Shown here piece after piece: positions 33,509 to 46,534 of a stretch of DNA of 64,000 nucleotides. The notes below the pieces were generated by a model. It saw nothing but the letters and a program-made list of their open reading frames with translations, was not told where the DNA came from and searched no databases. Within the stretch, counting starts at the first letter, position 1. The number at the start of each line of letters is the position of its first letter. A program made the position numbers and the translations under genes. This DNA comes from Epiperipatus broadwayi (lineage: Eukaryota > Onychophora > Udeonychophora > Euonychophora > Peripatidae): NCBI GenBank assembly GCA_028023455.1, contig JAQFVV010012489.1, positions 4,078,575-4,142,574 on the forward strand, given 5' to 3'.

Positions 33509-34640
33509 ATAGTTTAATTGAAAACATTTAAATGCTTCTTAATTTAGGATGGTAGCTTGATAGTTAAAAGAAAAAATGGTTGATGGTTGATAAAAAAAGA
33601 TGCATTTGCATTACATCCTAAACATTCAGGTGTATTGTTCCAAGATCCAAAGAACTCATGAAAGCCATAATCTAGAAATTAATATGGAAATTTTGGATAA
33701 AACAACATTAGATTAGAATTTAATTATCCAAGAACATCTGGCACCTATTAGGTAACAAACATCACATTATGTAGCACAGCAGTAATGGAAAATAAAGAAA
33801 AACATGAGCGTAAGCAGTGCAGAATATTTTTTTATTTGATCACAACTAAAATACAGAACTATAAGATAGTTGCACCAACCAGGTGGGATAATTTTTTTTA
33901 TTGTTCTTGCTTTTTAATACAGAAGCTAAGTGTCTACTTGCAGGCATCAAATAATATTTTTTAAAACTTTATGAAAATATTTTCTTTGCATAATGTATAA
34001 ATGTGTAAAGTATTTATATATATTGGAACAGGGGCCAGTTTTAAACCCTGTTCCAAGGTAAAAGGGAATTTAAGTAGTCATGCTTATGCAGATATATTTT
34101 AATGTATGCATTGAATTGACTGAATTAACCAAAGCAATCTTTGGGGGGGGGGGTCTTATGCTCAATTTGTTTTAAAGAAGTATGTGCATTTATATATTAA
34201 TATATATAGCATGTAAAAGAATAATCTATAAAAAAATGTTTAGTGTATAAACTTTATTGTATCTAATTTTGTTTTAATAAGATAAGAATATGTAGAACGA
34301 AACGGCTTTTGTTTTTGTTGATGGAATGATATTAATGTAAATCCTGTTTAAAGTTATGTTCTTTAAAATGTTTTAATGAAACTGTAAATTGAATTAAAAC
34401 TTGATAAAAACTTTTTTGTTATGAGAGAAAAAACTAAATGCAAATAAAACATATCCAAAATTGCAATGTCTTGGATGGATATGATCGCCTAGGATAAGGC
34501 TTAAAATGTAGAACATTTGGAAGAATGATGGGAAATTAGAACTGAGGTCAAAAGGAAGCTTGGAGGAAAATAAAAAAGAATATATATAGCCAAATGAGAA
34601 TAAAGAAGGTGTCTTCTGATTCAAATTTGATATTGATTAG
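33509..34640. other. AT-rich intergenic DNA, nothing recognised
   Basis: A run of ten G lies at about 34143-34152. No gene or repeat was identified. Confidence 0.4.
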
Positions 34641-34667
34641 AACTTTAATGCTGTTAATTTTTACTGA

Positions 34668-34960
34668 CCTTCGATATTGCAAGTAAAATATATATGTTAG
34701 CCGATATGAGTTTGTTGGGGTGAAACCATAGATGTTTTCCTGGGTTTCCAGTCCCACTACGCCATGAAGCAAATCAAAGCTGTTCCATGGTCCCATAATG
34801 GTTTCAGAAATCCACAACCATACCCCTTTGCCATGTCAATCACTTGGATCTGCTATCATTTTTTCAGAAGTTAAAAACAATGACTTTCTTGATGGACACT
34901 CTTTATGGCTATCACATTTCCCTGGGTATCCAAATGTAACAATATATTTTGATTTTAAAT
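34668..34960 (-). pseudogene. decayed coding stretch, unidentified
   Basis: A minus-strand frame reads sensibly for about 95 codons with one internal TGA near 34831: TFGYPGKCDSHKECPSRK, SEKMIADPSD (stop) HGKGVWLWISETIMGPWNSF, LLHGVVGLETQENIYGF and PTNSYRLTYIF. The Trp/Gly/Pro/Cys content is far above that of chance frames in this DNA. GAAG|GTCAGT at about 34670 could be a splice donor. I cannot name the family. It is either an old host exon or a transposon protein. Confidence 0.35.
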
Positions 34961-36044
<1,084 letters not shown>

Positions 36045-36209
36045 AAGTGGATTTTAGGGAGAGTAATTAGATATACAGAAATGATAACATGCAGTATAGT
36101 ACTTCATGGGCTGGTAAGTAAGCCTAGTACATTTGTTGTTAGAAATAGAGAGTGATATATAAAAGAAAAAGAAGTAGCACTAGTGTGAAATAGGTGGTAG
36201 ATGAAAACT

Positions 36210-37240
36210 CAGTCACAGAAAAAAATGGACCTGGAAACAAGATCAAGCATTTGAAAGAGTTAAAGCAGTGCTTGTGGAACACATTATGCTGGCATTTCCC
36301 ATTTTTATGAAGCCATTTATCGTGCAAATGGATAGTAGTGGGTATGGACTGGGAGTGACATTATCTCAGGTGCAAACAAATGGCTAGATAGGTATATTGT
36401 TTTTTCTAATCTGGTTAGTTAAACAGCATGAATTCAACTACACTACCCCAGAAAAAAATCCCTGTTGATTGTGTGGGTATTCCAAAATATTTTACATGCT
36501 CTTATTGGTATCAGAAGTAATAATGATCACTAACCATAATATCTTGGAGTTTGTAAATCAGTTTCCTAACCAATAGTTGGTTGGTGCACTGGAGTTTGTA
36601 TCTCCAAGAATACAATTACACCATGAGGCACTGCAAAGGGTCAGCTGAAAACCTGCTTGCTACCAATCTCAACATTTAAAGGTGGAAAACTTATATATCA
36701 AAGTCAAAAGAAATCTTGAATAGTTGGATCAGCATCAATAAGAGGATATACAGTTGAAACAATTAATTGAGCAGCTGGGTGGGCAAGAAACCATGACCAT
36801 AAGATTGGTTGTTATAAACTAGACTAATCTGTGTTACAATATAAGACCCAGGTTGATCCTGAAGAATGAAAGACAGTCATACCTTGACAAATGAGAGAAG
36901 CAGTTGTAGCTCAGGTCCACCAGTTATATGGGCATTACAGCATAGTCAAAACTGAACATTGGCTTAGGAAGTGGTTTTATTGTCTGGGTAGACATAGCAA
37001 TTTTATCACATAATAAACCAGTGTGAATTCTGTCAGAAAATCAAACTAGCAAACAGAAGTTGCATGGCCTCAATGATCTCCATGACCCTAAAGAGACTGT
37101 GAGATATGATGGCTATGGATTATTATGGTCCATTACCAGCAAATAAGTTACTCATTGCATTCCAATCATCATATTTAACTGAAAGGAGTGTGGTTACCAA
37201 CTTACTGACAAAAACAGATTGTTAATAACTGCTTAAGAAT
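36210..37240 (+). pseudogene. Ty3/Gypsy-type pol pseudogene (RNase H to integrase)
   Basis: Plus-strand frames with stops and frameshifts give, in order: WTWKQDQAFERVKAVL (end of RT/connection, about 36222); FIVQMDSSGYGLGVTLSQV, the RNase H start with its first catalytic Asp (about 36312-36370); HEFNYTTPEKNP, the usual 'YxxTEKE' region (about 36430); VHQLYGHYSIVKTEHWLRK, the HxxxxH half of the integrase zinc finger (about 36920); then after a frameshift NQCEFCQKIKLANRS, the CxxC half (about 37020); and MAMDYYGPLPANKLLIAF, the start of the integrase core with its first Asp (about 37105). The domain order RNase H then integrase fits Ty3/Gypsy. RT and LTRs are not found nearby. Confidence 0.8.
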
Positions 37241-38113
37241 ACTGATGAGAAAATGGCTCCAAATATTGGAAAATTAATATCATCACACCATGTTCAGTTC
37301 TCTCACTAATAGTAATATAATTATATTTTTGATATTTTTTTATTTATTCTACTTTGAATAACATGCTGTTATTGTTAAAATCCTATAAAAAATCTCTTTG
37401 TTTTTTAAAAGAAGAGAGGGAGCTGATTGAATTACTATTTAAAAAGGTGTGTTTTGGCCCAAAAAAGGTTGGAAACCTCTGATCTAAACAAAGATGGGGG
37501 GAGGGAATTTTGCTTCATATTTACTCAGTAACTAAATATTTGATAGTTATCTTGTCTTGAGACATCTATATTATAGTTAGTTTGATAGTCTTTTTAACAT
37601 TAATTTTGTAATTGACATACATTACTTGCCATTTGTAAGTCTTATAGGGTTTTTTTTATGAAAATTATTTTCATCTATAAAATTGATAAAAAATGAAACA
37701 AAATTATGCTGAAGTTTTTCAAATTAAAAATATGTTATTGTTTTCATTGACAAATTGAATTTCAAATGGTAAATGCCTGATGAAAGAACAATAAAGTCTC
37801 AAATCTCACTAAGGTATGCAATTATTGAACTTTAAATTTTGTCTATGCTAAATATTATTTATCTGTATTAATATATTTTAGACAAACTCATGCATAAAAT
37901 AATGAATGCATGAACTATAAACCATCAGCTGCTTCTACTTTAATGAAAATAAAAGACAAAAGTTTAAAGTCTATCTTACTTGATATGGAAGTAAAATATT
38001 AAGATATAATAACATGGTGTGATAATGTTCATTTCAACATTTTAATAGTTGATAGGAATAAGAGGTTATTGATATTAATGTTTTCCTAAGGTTTGTTATG
38101 ATGATATTTTAAT
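37241..38113. other. AT-rich intergenic DNA, nothing recognised
   Basis: No coding or repeat signal that I can support. Confidence 0.4.
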
Positions 38114-38369
38114 TATATATTGAAATATTTCCATAATCTAATATAAGTATTGAATATCTTTAGAAAAAAATAACTTTATTTAAATATTCAAAATACATTT
38201 GACTGTTAGAAATAGATCACAGGCTAGGATATGCACAATGTTTCAAGAGGCTACTTCAGGTATTTCTGGCCTGACCAATAACAGTACTAGCATGGAAATT
38301 AAACCTAGACCTTCATATTCTTGAATATTGTATTTTAAGGCAATGCTCAAACCAATTGAGACAGTTGGT
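38114..38369 (-). mobile_element. tRNA-derived SINE, copy S2
   Basis: It is collinear with S1: tail words AATAACTTTATTTAAAT and ATTTGACTGTTAGAAATAG, central CTGACCAATAACAGTACTAG, box B region CCTAGACCTTCATATTC and box A region AATGCTCAAACCAATTGAG. It is more diverged than S1. Confidence 0.7.
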
Positions 38370-38517
38370 TAGAGCATTTCAGAGAATAATACCTCTCAAA
38401 ACATTGTGCACATATTAATTTGGGTGCTATTACTAACAGTCAAACGTATTTGAAATATTTAAATAAAGTTAAAATTTTCTAAAGATCAGCATCACTTATA
38501 TTAAATGATGGAAATAG
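38361..38517 (+). mobile_element. SINE copy S2', inverted partner with internal deletion
   Basis: It begins GTTGGTTAGAGCAT (box A), jumps to AAACATTGTGCACAT and TATTACTAACAGTCAAA, and ends with TTTAAATAAAGTTAAAAT and GATGGAAATAGTCC. The box B half and centre are missing. It faces S2 head to head, so the pair forms an inverted repeat of about 400 bp. Confidence 0.6.
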
Positions 38518-40144
38518 TCCAATATATAAATACAACTTTTAACATTAATTCAAAATGTACAGATTTAGGGCAAATTGATGGGAACAAATATCATCATACC
38601 ACTTTGATTTGTCATTATGGAATACAAAAATTAAATTACATACTAATATTTTCATTTTTTTATATGTAAAACCTATGCTTCTGAGAAAAGTTACTTTAAT
38701 CTCTTCCAAAATTGTCTACTTTAATTTGCATAATCAATAGACATTAGATAATTGTGCTATAATATTCATATCCCCATTATGATATCCAAAATTTGTCTTT
38801 ACCTTTATTTCCATGTATGTTTATTGATCACTCAACTTATGATAAATGGTTCTAGAGTGTGGCAAATAAGATATTCTTTAAAAGAATATGTTAAAAGAAA
38901 GCTGATAAATTCATAGGATATTTTGTTGTTATGAAAAGAAAATTTAATAAATTGATGTGTCTCATAATTTTATTAAGAAATATTTGGATTTACATTTTAT
39001 TTATCTTGATGATGTGGAATATATGTTTTCAAATTTTTTAAACTATTCAAATAATTGTTACAAATTAAACTGATGGATTATGAGTGTTCTGATTAAATAT
39101 AAGATAACAAAATATGTTACAAGTATTTGTAATTGGAAATTAATGCTTACTGAGAAAATGCCATAGGCATTACAATGAATTGTTGGTCAATACATGATCA
39201 TAATGATGTGGCAAAGAACAACCCATCTCTACAATTTAATATTTACCAAAACAATTTGTCCTGAACTTCAATGTAAAAGATTTAAGACCAATTTTATTTC
39301 AAAGGCATTTTCTATTGAAAATGCTATGAGTTGAAGTAGTGATATTATAAGCATAACATCTAAACAAAGGGTATGCATGGTTGTATGAGTCATCTTTCAT
39401 ACTTTACTAATTACTACCAAATTTTATGTCAAGCAATCATATATATATATATATATCAGACAGATTTTTTTTTTTTAATGGACAAACAATTTTAGATGGC
39501 TTATTGCACATTTAAGACAAATCACTTCAAGCATAGTTCTCATTATTATTTCAATGCTGAAGTTTCATTATGGACCTTGATAGAAGGTTATTTTGTATTA
39601 TATGTAGTGGTAGTAATGGATTCAAAGATCCCTCAGTCAGTCAACCTGTTATGTACATGATTTTCTGAATGATTAATCATTTCATCATTTAGTTATATAT
39701 ACTAATGCAGTGGTAGAGTAGAAAAATTTGAAAACTGATGGTTATTGATTTAAATATATCATTTCTGATGCTTAAACATCACATTATCTTCTAGGGTCCT
39801 TTAATGAAGCAATAAAAATAATAGTCTTAAGAGCTACAGGTCGTGGATTAAACCTAAAGCTGACATTCCTTGTGTTTGAATGTCTCATGACCTCTCAAAT
39901 ATAAAAAAAAAAACCCTATTTGTTCATTTACTAAAAATGTTTCCTATCAGAAATGCCACTTTTCTTCTGCACTAATTATATATTTTACATTAGATGATAC
40001 TAAGATAAAACAGAATACAATTTAATTAAATATTTAGATTCTAATATTTTCACTGTGACTTTTTGATTACTAAAGTGTTTGAATAATTATGTAATTTTTT
40101 TCCAAATCTTTATTAGTTTTAGTCCTAAAAAAGATATAAATGTA
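38518..40144. other. AT-rich intergenic DNA, nothing recognised
   Basis: A weak tRNA-like AGTGGTAGAGTAG at about 39708 and a short (AT)n at about 39440 are the only marks. Confidence 0.4.
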
Positions 40145-40411
40145 TTAAATTTATTAAGTGCTAGCAGATGATCCAATAATAATGTGAATGGCTAAGCCCT
40201 TTGACAGAAGTGCCTTAAAAATGCTTATGTGAAAGCCAATCAGATGTAATAATAACTGCACATGGAACTCCCAATTCAAGAACCCAAGCCAGAACTGCGA
40301 GAAAAAGATGGGAACCTCACCTTCTTCTCTACTTAAATTTATATATAAATAAGTCAGACTCAAGAATTTCACAATATTATTAGATCATCTGCTAGTGCTT
40401 AATAAATTTAA
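40145..40411. mobile_element. MITE family M2, copy 2, with terminal inverted repeats
   Basis: The ends TTAAATTTATTAAGTGCTAG and its complement (to 40411) form terminal inverted repeats of about 30 bp including GCAGATGATC. TTAA occurs at both outer edges, which would suit a TTAA-targeting (piggyBac-like) transposon, though a TA target cannot be excluded. The inside is collinear with M2 copy 1 (GCCAATCAGATGTAATAATA, GGAACTCCCAATTC). Confidence 0.7.
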
Positions 40412-40671
40412 TATATTTACATTTGTTACTATCAATTCATTAGATTTGAAAATTGCTTCATTGTAAATGTGAAAGATTTCATGTTGTTTATTTATATATA
40501 ATATTTAGTAAATTAAATGTGAAGGTGTTTTAAGCTTCCCACTCTTTGTTTGGAATGCTTGATTCTGACTTATTTATATATAAATCAATAGAAACCACCA
40601 GTAACCGCATAAACATTCACAATAAGAATAGTAATCAATATTTTTCACTGCTGTGGTCCATTGAATATATA
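40412..40671. other. AT-rich spacer
   Basis: It contains ACTTATTTATATATAAAT at about 40567, a word also present in M2 copy 2 at about 40333. Nothing else. Confidence 0.35.
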
Positions 40672-40762
40672 TATGTGACCAAGTCGAAACGTCAGTATAT
40701 TGATATTAAAAGTTTTTAACACGGATGAACCCGCAAAATATGTATTTTATATATATATAGAC
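40672..40762 (+). mobile_element. isolated end of the Penelope-like element (family 3 hammerhead part)
   Basis: GTGACCAAGTCGAAACGTCA and then AACACGGATGAACCCGCAAA match the right end at 24732-24819. The GAAA core and the GTC cleavage site are intact here, but the first core box and the 5' side of helices I and II are missing because the copy starts inside helix II. Confidence 0.65.
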
Positions 40763-40864
40763 ACTTAAAGATTGCAACTTGACTACAGAGTATGAAATAT
40801 TGATACAATGAAGTTTAAATAAACCTCTAATTATCCCAAATAGCTTTAAACATTATTTCACTTA

Positions 40865-41045
40865 TTATATATAAATTTATGTAGAGAAGAAGATGGGGTT
40901 CCCATCTTTTTCTCATAATTCTGTCTTGTGTTCTTGAATTGAGAGTTCCATGTGCAGTCATTATTACATCTGATTGGCTGTCACATAAGCATTTTTAAGG
41001 CGCTTCTGTCGAAGGTTTTCGCCTTTCACGTTATTATTAAAAGAT
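40865..41045 (-). mobile_element. MITE family M2, copy 3 (inverted)
   Basis: The complement of 40195-40352: TAGAGAAGAAGATGGGGTTC, AGTTCCATGTGCAGTCATTA, CTGATTGGCTGTCACATAAG, ending near TTTCACGTTATTATTA. With copy 2 it makes a broken inverted pair around the Penelope end. Confidence 0.65.
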
Positions 41046-42234
41046 ATAGTTATTATGAAGTTAATGTTATATTAAAGTTTTTTTTTTAAAAAAAATATAG
41101 AAATTTTATTTAGAAATTTGTTAACAATACATGATAATGGTTAAACATAGAATATATTAGATGATAATCAGGAGGATGATATATTAAAGTTTTGAGTTAT
41201 TTTGAATAAAATTACTATATTTACTCATTACCCTATATTCCATCATTATATCACAACTTTTATGTGTTTATCAAAACCTTCGATTTAATTCAGAAGAAAA
41301 AAAATGTTGAACTTACTAAGAAAAATATGATAACAAACGCATGAGGAATCAGGCTAAAAGATTTACTTCAAAATATAGCATTTATATTGATACCTCAAAT
41401 TTCGAAATGCAACATGGGATTAAAAATAAATAAGTTAAGCTCTTAGTTGGAATTTGCACCATGCTAGTATTCTATTAGATATACATTTAAAGTTTAAAAT
41501 AGCAAAAGAAACTTGTAACGTTTTATGATCAGATGAGACCTTTATAATAAACTTGTTTGTAATACTTTTTTTTTTCAAATGAAAATTACATTATATTAGA
41601 TAATAGAATTCTTTAATATAAAATGTGATAAAAGAAGTACTTGATTCTAACGTTTTTGTATTTTTTTTATCTCTCTTTCTTTTTTGTTATATGCAGTGAA
41701 TTTAATCAATATTAAACAATAAAAAGAAAATTCAAATAGATTACTTGTTTTATATTATATTCATTATTTTTCTACATTTAGAAATTTACCAAACTTTATG
41801 CAATATTAAGTGCATATATATAGTTTCGGAATTATTTGATTTTATATCAGTGCATCCTCATCTTAACTCTCCAAATGACCAAAATATCGGAATACTAACC
41901 TTTCTCTCTCATTACGCATGCATTTCGAAAACAATTTTTAATTATCAAGTGAACTACATAGTATCAAAAAATAAAAGTCAAATGTTAATTTAATTTAATG
42001 TTTTTCATTACACCACTCCCAGACAATGCTATGGAAAATAGTTAGATAGTCTTCTATCCTTTATTTTTAAATAAAAATAATTAGATTAATATTGAGTGAA
42101 AAACTGAGTTAGCTATAAGATAACAAATTTAAAAGAACAATTCTAAGCATGACTAAAACTAAAAAAAAAACATTTCAAACCTATCTACAATAGATTTTAA
42201 GCAAGTTCATCAACGTAGAATGATGATATCTAGA
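41046..42234. other. AT-rich intergenic DNA, nothing recognised
   Basis: An 82-codon frame at 41745-41993 has the composition of chance frames here. Confidence 0.4.
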
Positions 42235-42392
42235 TTGATTGATTGATAGATGGATGGATAGATAGATATATGAATAGACAGATAGATGAATAGATGGGTG
42301 AATATATATGTGAATAGATAGATAAATGTATGAAAAGACATATAATTGGTCGGATAGATAGATAGATGGATAAATAGATGGATAGATATATG
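42235..42392 (+). repeat. degenerate (GATA)n-type repeat
   Basis: An imperfect run of GATA, GATG and AATA units, directly upstream of the ribozyme repeat unit. Confidence 0.85.
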
Positions 42393-42443
42393 TTGTTTTG
42401 TCTTGTATTATATTGTTACATGAAATTCTATTTTATTTAATAT

Positions 42444-42938
42444 TATCTTGGGAATCATTTGTCCTTTATTATATCTTTATTTATATGAATTTAAAAAAAA
42501 TGGGGAAGTATGGAGGTGTTTATTATATTTATAAAGATATTACATACAGTACAGGGAAAGGTGAATAACTTTCGTGTGTATAAATGTAAAAAAATCAGAT
42601 ATTAATCTTTAAATGAGGTTTAAAGTTTATATCTGTGCTAGAGATAATCTCTAGTTTCGAAAATGATTAGTAATAAGCATTCGTGTATTTATCAGAAATG
42701 GATGGTGTCAAAGTTTGAGTGGAGGAAGTTTGACAATGGTAAATGAAAATGTAACGATTTACTCTAGATAAATACTTTACATATAATAAAAATATATATG
42801 AGAGATAGTGACCTGGGCCAACTGGTGAGTGCTGGTGCAGCACGAAATGCATCTTGCGGGTCATTTGTCTTTTATTATATCTTTATTTATATGAATTTAA
42901 AAAGAATGGGAAAGTATGGAGGTGTTTATTACATTATA
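42444..42938 (+). mobile_element. retrozyme-like element: 407-bp unit with direct repeats and hammerhead
   Basis: The stretch from ATCTTGGGAATCATTTGTC (42444) through TTTATATGAATTTAAAAA and AAGTATGGAGGTGTTTATTA returns 407 bp later from ATCTTGCGGGTCATTTGTC (42851). A hammerhead motif ends exactly at the start of the second repeat, and before the first repeat a damaged relic (GAAATT... then ATCTTGGGAATCA) sits at the equivalent place. The unit between predicted cleavage points is thus one monomer of about 407 nt, without coding capacity. Direct repeats bounded by hammerheads are the hallmark of retrozymes and Penelope pLTRs, whose RNA is self-cleaved and can be circularised. Confidence 0.7.
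42809..42863 (+). ncRNA. type I hammerhead motif, family 1, copy E
   Basis: In order: TGACC, loop TGGGC, CAA, core CTGGTGA, helix II GTGCT/AGCAC with loop GGTGC, core GAA, minimal helix III in ATGCAT, cleavage base C, TTG, loop CG, GGTCA. Helix II is perfect and has the canonical G-C at 10.1/11.1, unlike copies A-D. Helix I pairs TGACC with GGTCA where A-D pair TAATC with GATTA. The one core change is A6 to G (CTGGTGA), which should abolish cleavage, so the fold is intact but the copy is probably dead. Confidence 0.75.
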
Positions 42939-42959
42939 TTTTATTTAAATATATATAAA

Positions 42960-43025
42960 TTTTAAATTAAACAAAGCTGTCCCAAGCTTTTAACTCATAG
43001 CCTGGGGGGAGTGATTTACTCCTTT
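42960..43025 (-). repeat. dispersed repeat family N, copy 4 (inverted, partial)
   Basis: TTTAACTCATAGCCTGGGGG and AGTGATTTACTCC match the complement of family N. It lies just downstream of the ribozyme unit, as copy 3 lies beside fold-back 1. Confidence 0.55.
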
Positions 43026-43027
43026 AT

Positions 43028-43115
43028 ATATTGTTAAAAGGTAGTTGTCTTGACAATAATTTGAAATTATTGATTGTTATTGATATTGGGATTGTCTAAG
43101 TATTGACTGGTTTTT
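43028..43115 (+). repeat. dispersed repeat K, copy 1
   Basis: It shares TTGACAATAATTTGAAATTA, TGATATTGGGATTGTCTAAG and TTGACTGGTTTTTAATGA with 53355-53445. Unknown class. Confidence 0.6.
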
Positions 43116-43117
43116 AA

Positions 43118-43118
<1 letters not shown>

Positions 43119-43209
<91 letters not shown>

Positions 43210-43228
43210 TATATATATATATATATAA
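43119..43228. repeat. (AT)n microsatellite, about 108 bp
   Basis: AT dinucleotides with one CAT interruption near 43208. Confidence 0.95.
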
Positions 43229-46153
43229 TGTGGAAATATCCAGAATGCATACTAATAAGATTCCAATCAGATATATCAATGCAGAAACATTTAAAAATCC
43301 CAACAATGAATATTGGATTACTATGATGGACAGCATAATCTTATTCTCCATTTGTTTATTGATAGATGATGGATAGGCCATTAGACAGTAATAGGCTATT
43401 TTATATTTTGGCCTATATATGTATATCATAAATTATTATTATTGAGGTGCATATTTTCACTGTTATAATTAAAAATTACAATTAAGATTGATTTTTTTTT
43501 AATCATGGATGCTTTTGTATGATTAAAAAGTTTTTATTTTATTTTTTTTTCATCAAGTATTAAAGAAAAAATCGAAAAAATTGGATATATCATTTGATTT
43601 CATACTGCTGATTTATTAGAAAAGTTTTAGCTCTGTGTGGAATAGACATTTAATAGAATCAGTTACCTGATTATTACAAAAAAGAAATATAACATCTACA
43701 TTTTGCACCATCACTCAGCAATTTTTTGATCACATATTTGTTCATTTTACACTTATTTTATAGTAAATTTGTAGCTTAATCTATATTTAGAATTGTATTT
43801 CCAAAAAAATCCGCATTTGGTAGTGTTTTTGCAAAAAATCAATTTTTTGACATCTCTTGTCATATTGTCCAGCATCTTTGACCTTATAAGGTACCACAAA
43901 GTGCAGACTTTCAACTTTAGCCATTGTTCCCCAGGTATTTCTAACTGTCAAAGTGAGAAATCAAATCAAAATATTTTATTCTTTTGTAATAGATTTTGAA
44001 TCTAAATAAATATATTTCCAGTAATTGTTTACATTCATTATTTTTACATTAGTTTATCTAAATATAAACTTTAATTAAAATTTTTTTTAAATTTTATAAG
44101 AAAAATAATCAAGGGAAAGTAAATAGTGCTTGACTGCTATTCAAGACAGGTGAATAATGCTTGACCATTATTGGCATATCAATGACATTCAGTGACCACT
44201 AACAAAATGCAATTATTTTTCATAAATATTTATGTATTTTACGATTATTTTAACACTATATTGACTAATAATGTGACTAGGTTTATATTTTTATTTAAAA
44301 TATTTAATTTTTAAATGAAGAAAAGATAGTAGAAGTGAATAATCAGCATTCATAATTTCTAACACATGAGAAATCAAAGGCGATTTCATGTTATAATTGG
44401 TTGAAATAAAATTTTGTTTACTTCAGGCTACTTTTCATATTTTTTTTTTTTAATATTTTTCTTCAGTTATTAATGTTATTGTTAATTTTTCGGTACATTT
44501 TACCAATTTGAATGTAAAATAATTCAATTTTTGGAGGCTAAATTAAAACAATTCTGATTATTGTACATTAATATATTTGTGACTAGACAAGGCTAGAACT
44601 ATATTTGATAGAAAAGATCATTTAAATTTTCACAATAAAAAAAAAAAATTTCAACCAAAGTATTTTAATAGAACTACAACATTTTTTTATTAATTATATT
44701 GAAAGCTTGAAAGTATTAATTATTGTTTTTTAAAATTAAAATATATTAAAGTACCTACTTAAGATGATTACAATGAAATGTGGACAAATAGCTTTATCAA
44801 ATAAGTTATACTCAGAAAATTATAATTTTGGCTATATACTATTTGCAAAACTTTAGTAGTTATAATTTTATATTCTAAATTTATTGAATAAAAATATAAT
44901 ATAAGAAATAAAATGAGATGATATTACTTTAATAGTATAATAGATATAAACTTTTGTTTCTGGAATACATAAAAATTTAAAAAAAATTCCTATCTAAAAA
45001 ATATCAAAATTAGCAAATCAAGTTTTATCTTTTCAAACTGTAAAAAAAATAAAGCAAACAACACATTTGGATAAATAAAATGGATAAAATAAAAGTTATC
45101 CATGAACAAATGGCATATGTATCATAAACAAAAGTGAAGCACAATACATATCTAGTTTCTATGCTTTTTCATATTTAAAATATTTATTTGCCTGCTTTAA
45201 TATTATTTTACTATCTAATGTATTGAAAAGCTTTCTCTAAATAAAACTATTATTTAAAGACTTTCTTTGGTTCAATATTTGCTTTCCACAAGTTTGACAA
45301 AAACGATTATGACAATAAAAAAGGCAGAGATATTTCTTTGCTATTAATATTCAATTATATATTTGGTTTTATAATTTTGTAAAAAACTAATTACAAGATT
45401 TGTCACTTAGCTAATCAATTGATGTCTGAGTATCAGAATCGACATAGTTGAGCTGTGATTTACAGATATTTAGTTCTTGTCAGAATCTCTATTACTATAC
45501 TAAATCAGATTGATGGATTTATAGCAATCAAGTGATTTGTTATTTAAAGATAATATGATCTTAAAGTATGATCAATGATAGAGAAAAGCTGTAATTCGTA
45601 AACTTTGTCATTCTACCACTACATACAACTATGCAGGGCATGTATAATGTTAAGAATGTGTATTTATTTTATTGAAAGGATTATCAGGGAATTTATATCT
45701 TTGAAAGTTTAATTACTCTTATAAGACAAATTATGAGATATAAACTGTTCACAACAAAGATATAAAATATGCTTGAATTATATTATACCGACCAAAAAGT
45801 TATCTTTTTCACTTTTTTTCAGTTAACTCATTGCAAATCATGCTATACAGTATTTATTATAAATAGAAAATATAATTTTTATTCTATTTGGTAACTCACA
45901 TGCACAAAAGGCTTCATTTACATAAGAAACATCACATTACAAATTCACTTTTATCTTATTTTTCTTTCTTTCATAATGATCATATATTTCCTGTCAAAAA
46001 CATTTAGTTCCATAACTTAAAACGAATTCTCAAGAATTAAACAAACTATACATATTAGATATTATTACTTACTTAATTTTTGTAGAATCATAATTCTTCT
46101 CTTTAAAAATTTCCACTTTTTATTCAAGATATCTTATAAATCATTACATATAA
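43229..46153. other. AT-rich intergenic DNA, nothing recognised
   Basis: A faint tRNA-like AGTGGTAGAATGAC on the minus strand near 45615 is the only mark. No coding signal. Confidence 0.45.
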
Positions 46154-46315
46154 ATATTACTCAAACACCACCACAAGGTCAAGATATTTCAGCAACACCC
46201 TCTGTGAAAAATATAATGTCTGAACTTCAAATAGTTCAAAATTTCAGACTTTTTATTTATTCACAGAGGGCACTGCTGAAATATCTTAACATAGTGTTGG
46301 GTGATTTGAGTGTAT
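46154..46315. mobile_element. fold-back (MITE-like) element with arms of about 70 bp
   Basis: AAGATATTTCAGCAACACCC with TCTGTGAA in the left arm returns as TTCACAGAGGGCACTGCTG and AAATATCTT in the right arm; outer ends are ACTCAAACACC and GGTGATTTGAGT. The centre is about 16 bases. No ORF. Confidence 0.75.
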
Positions 46316-46534
46316 TCTATCTATTTTCAGCTAGCAATATATATATATATATATTGAAATGAATGTTTTCACAGGCAAAAAAATGTTTTATAAAGCATGT
46401 TTTCAGGAACAACAGTATTTAGTAAAGTAATATTAAAGTAAATATACCAGACATTTCAACATGATAACACTTGTTTTCAATTGTTCTTTATTTTATTTTA
46501 GTAAATTCATTCATTTTCATCAGTTATCAATAAA

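Noticed and set aside
37770-37800. GCCTGATGAAAG, a core-like string
   Set aside because: No second core box or pairing arms.
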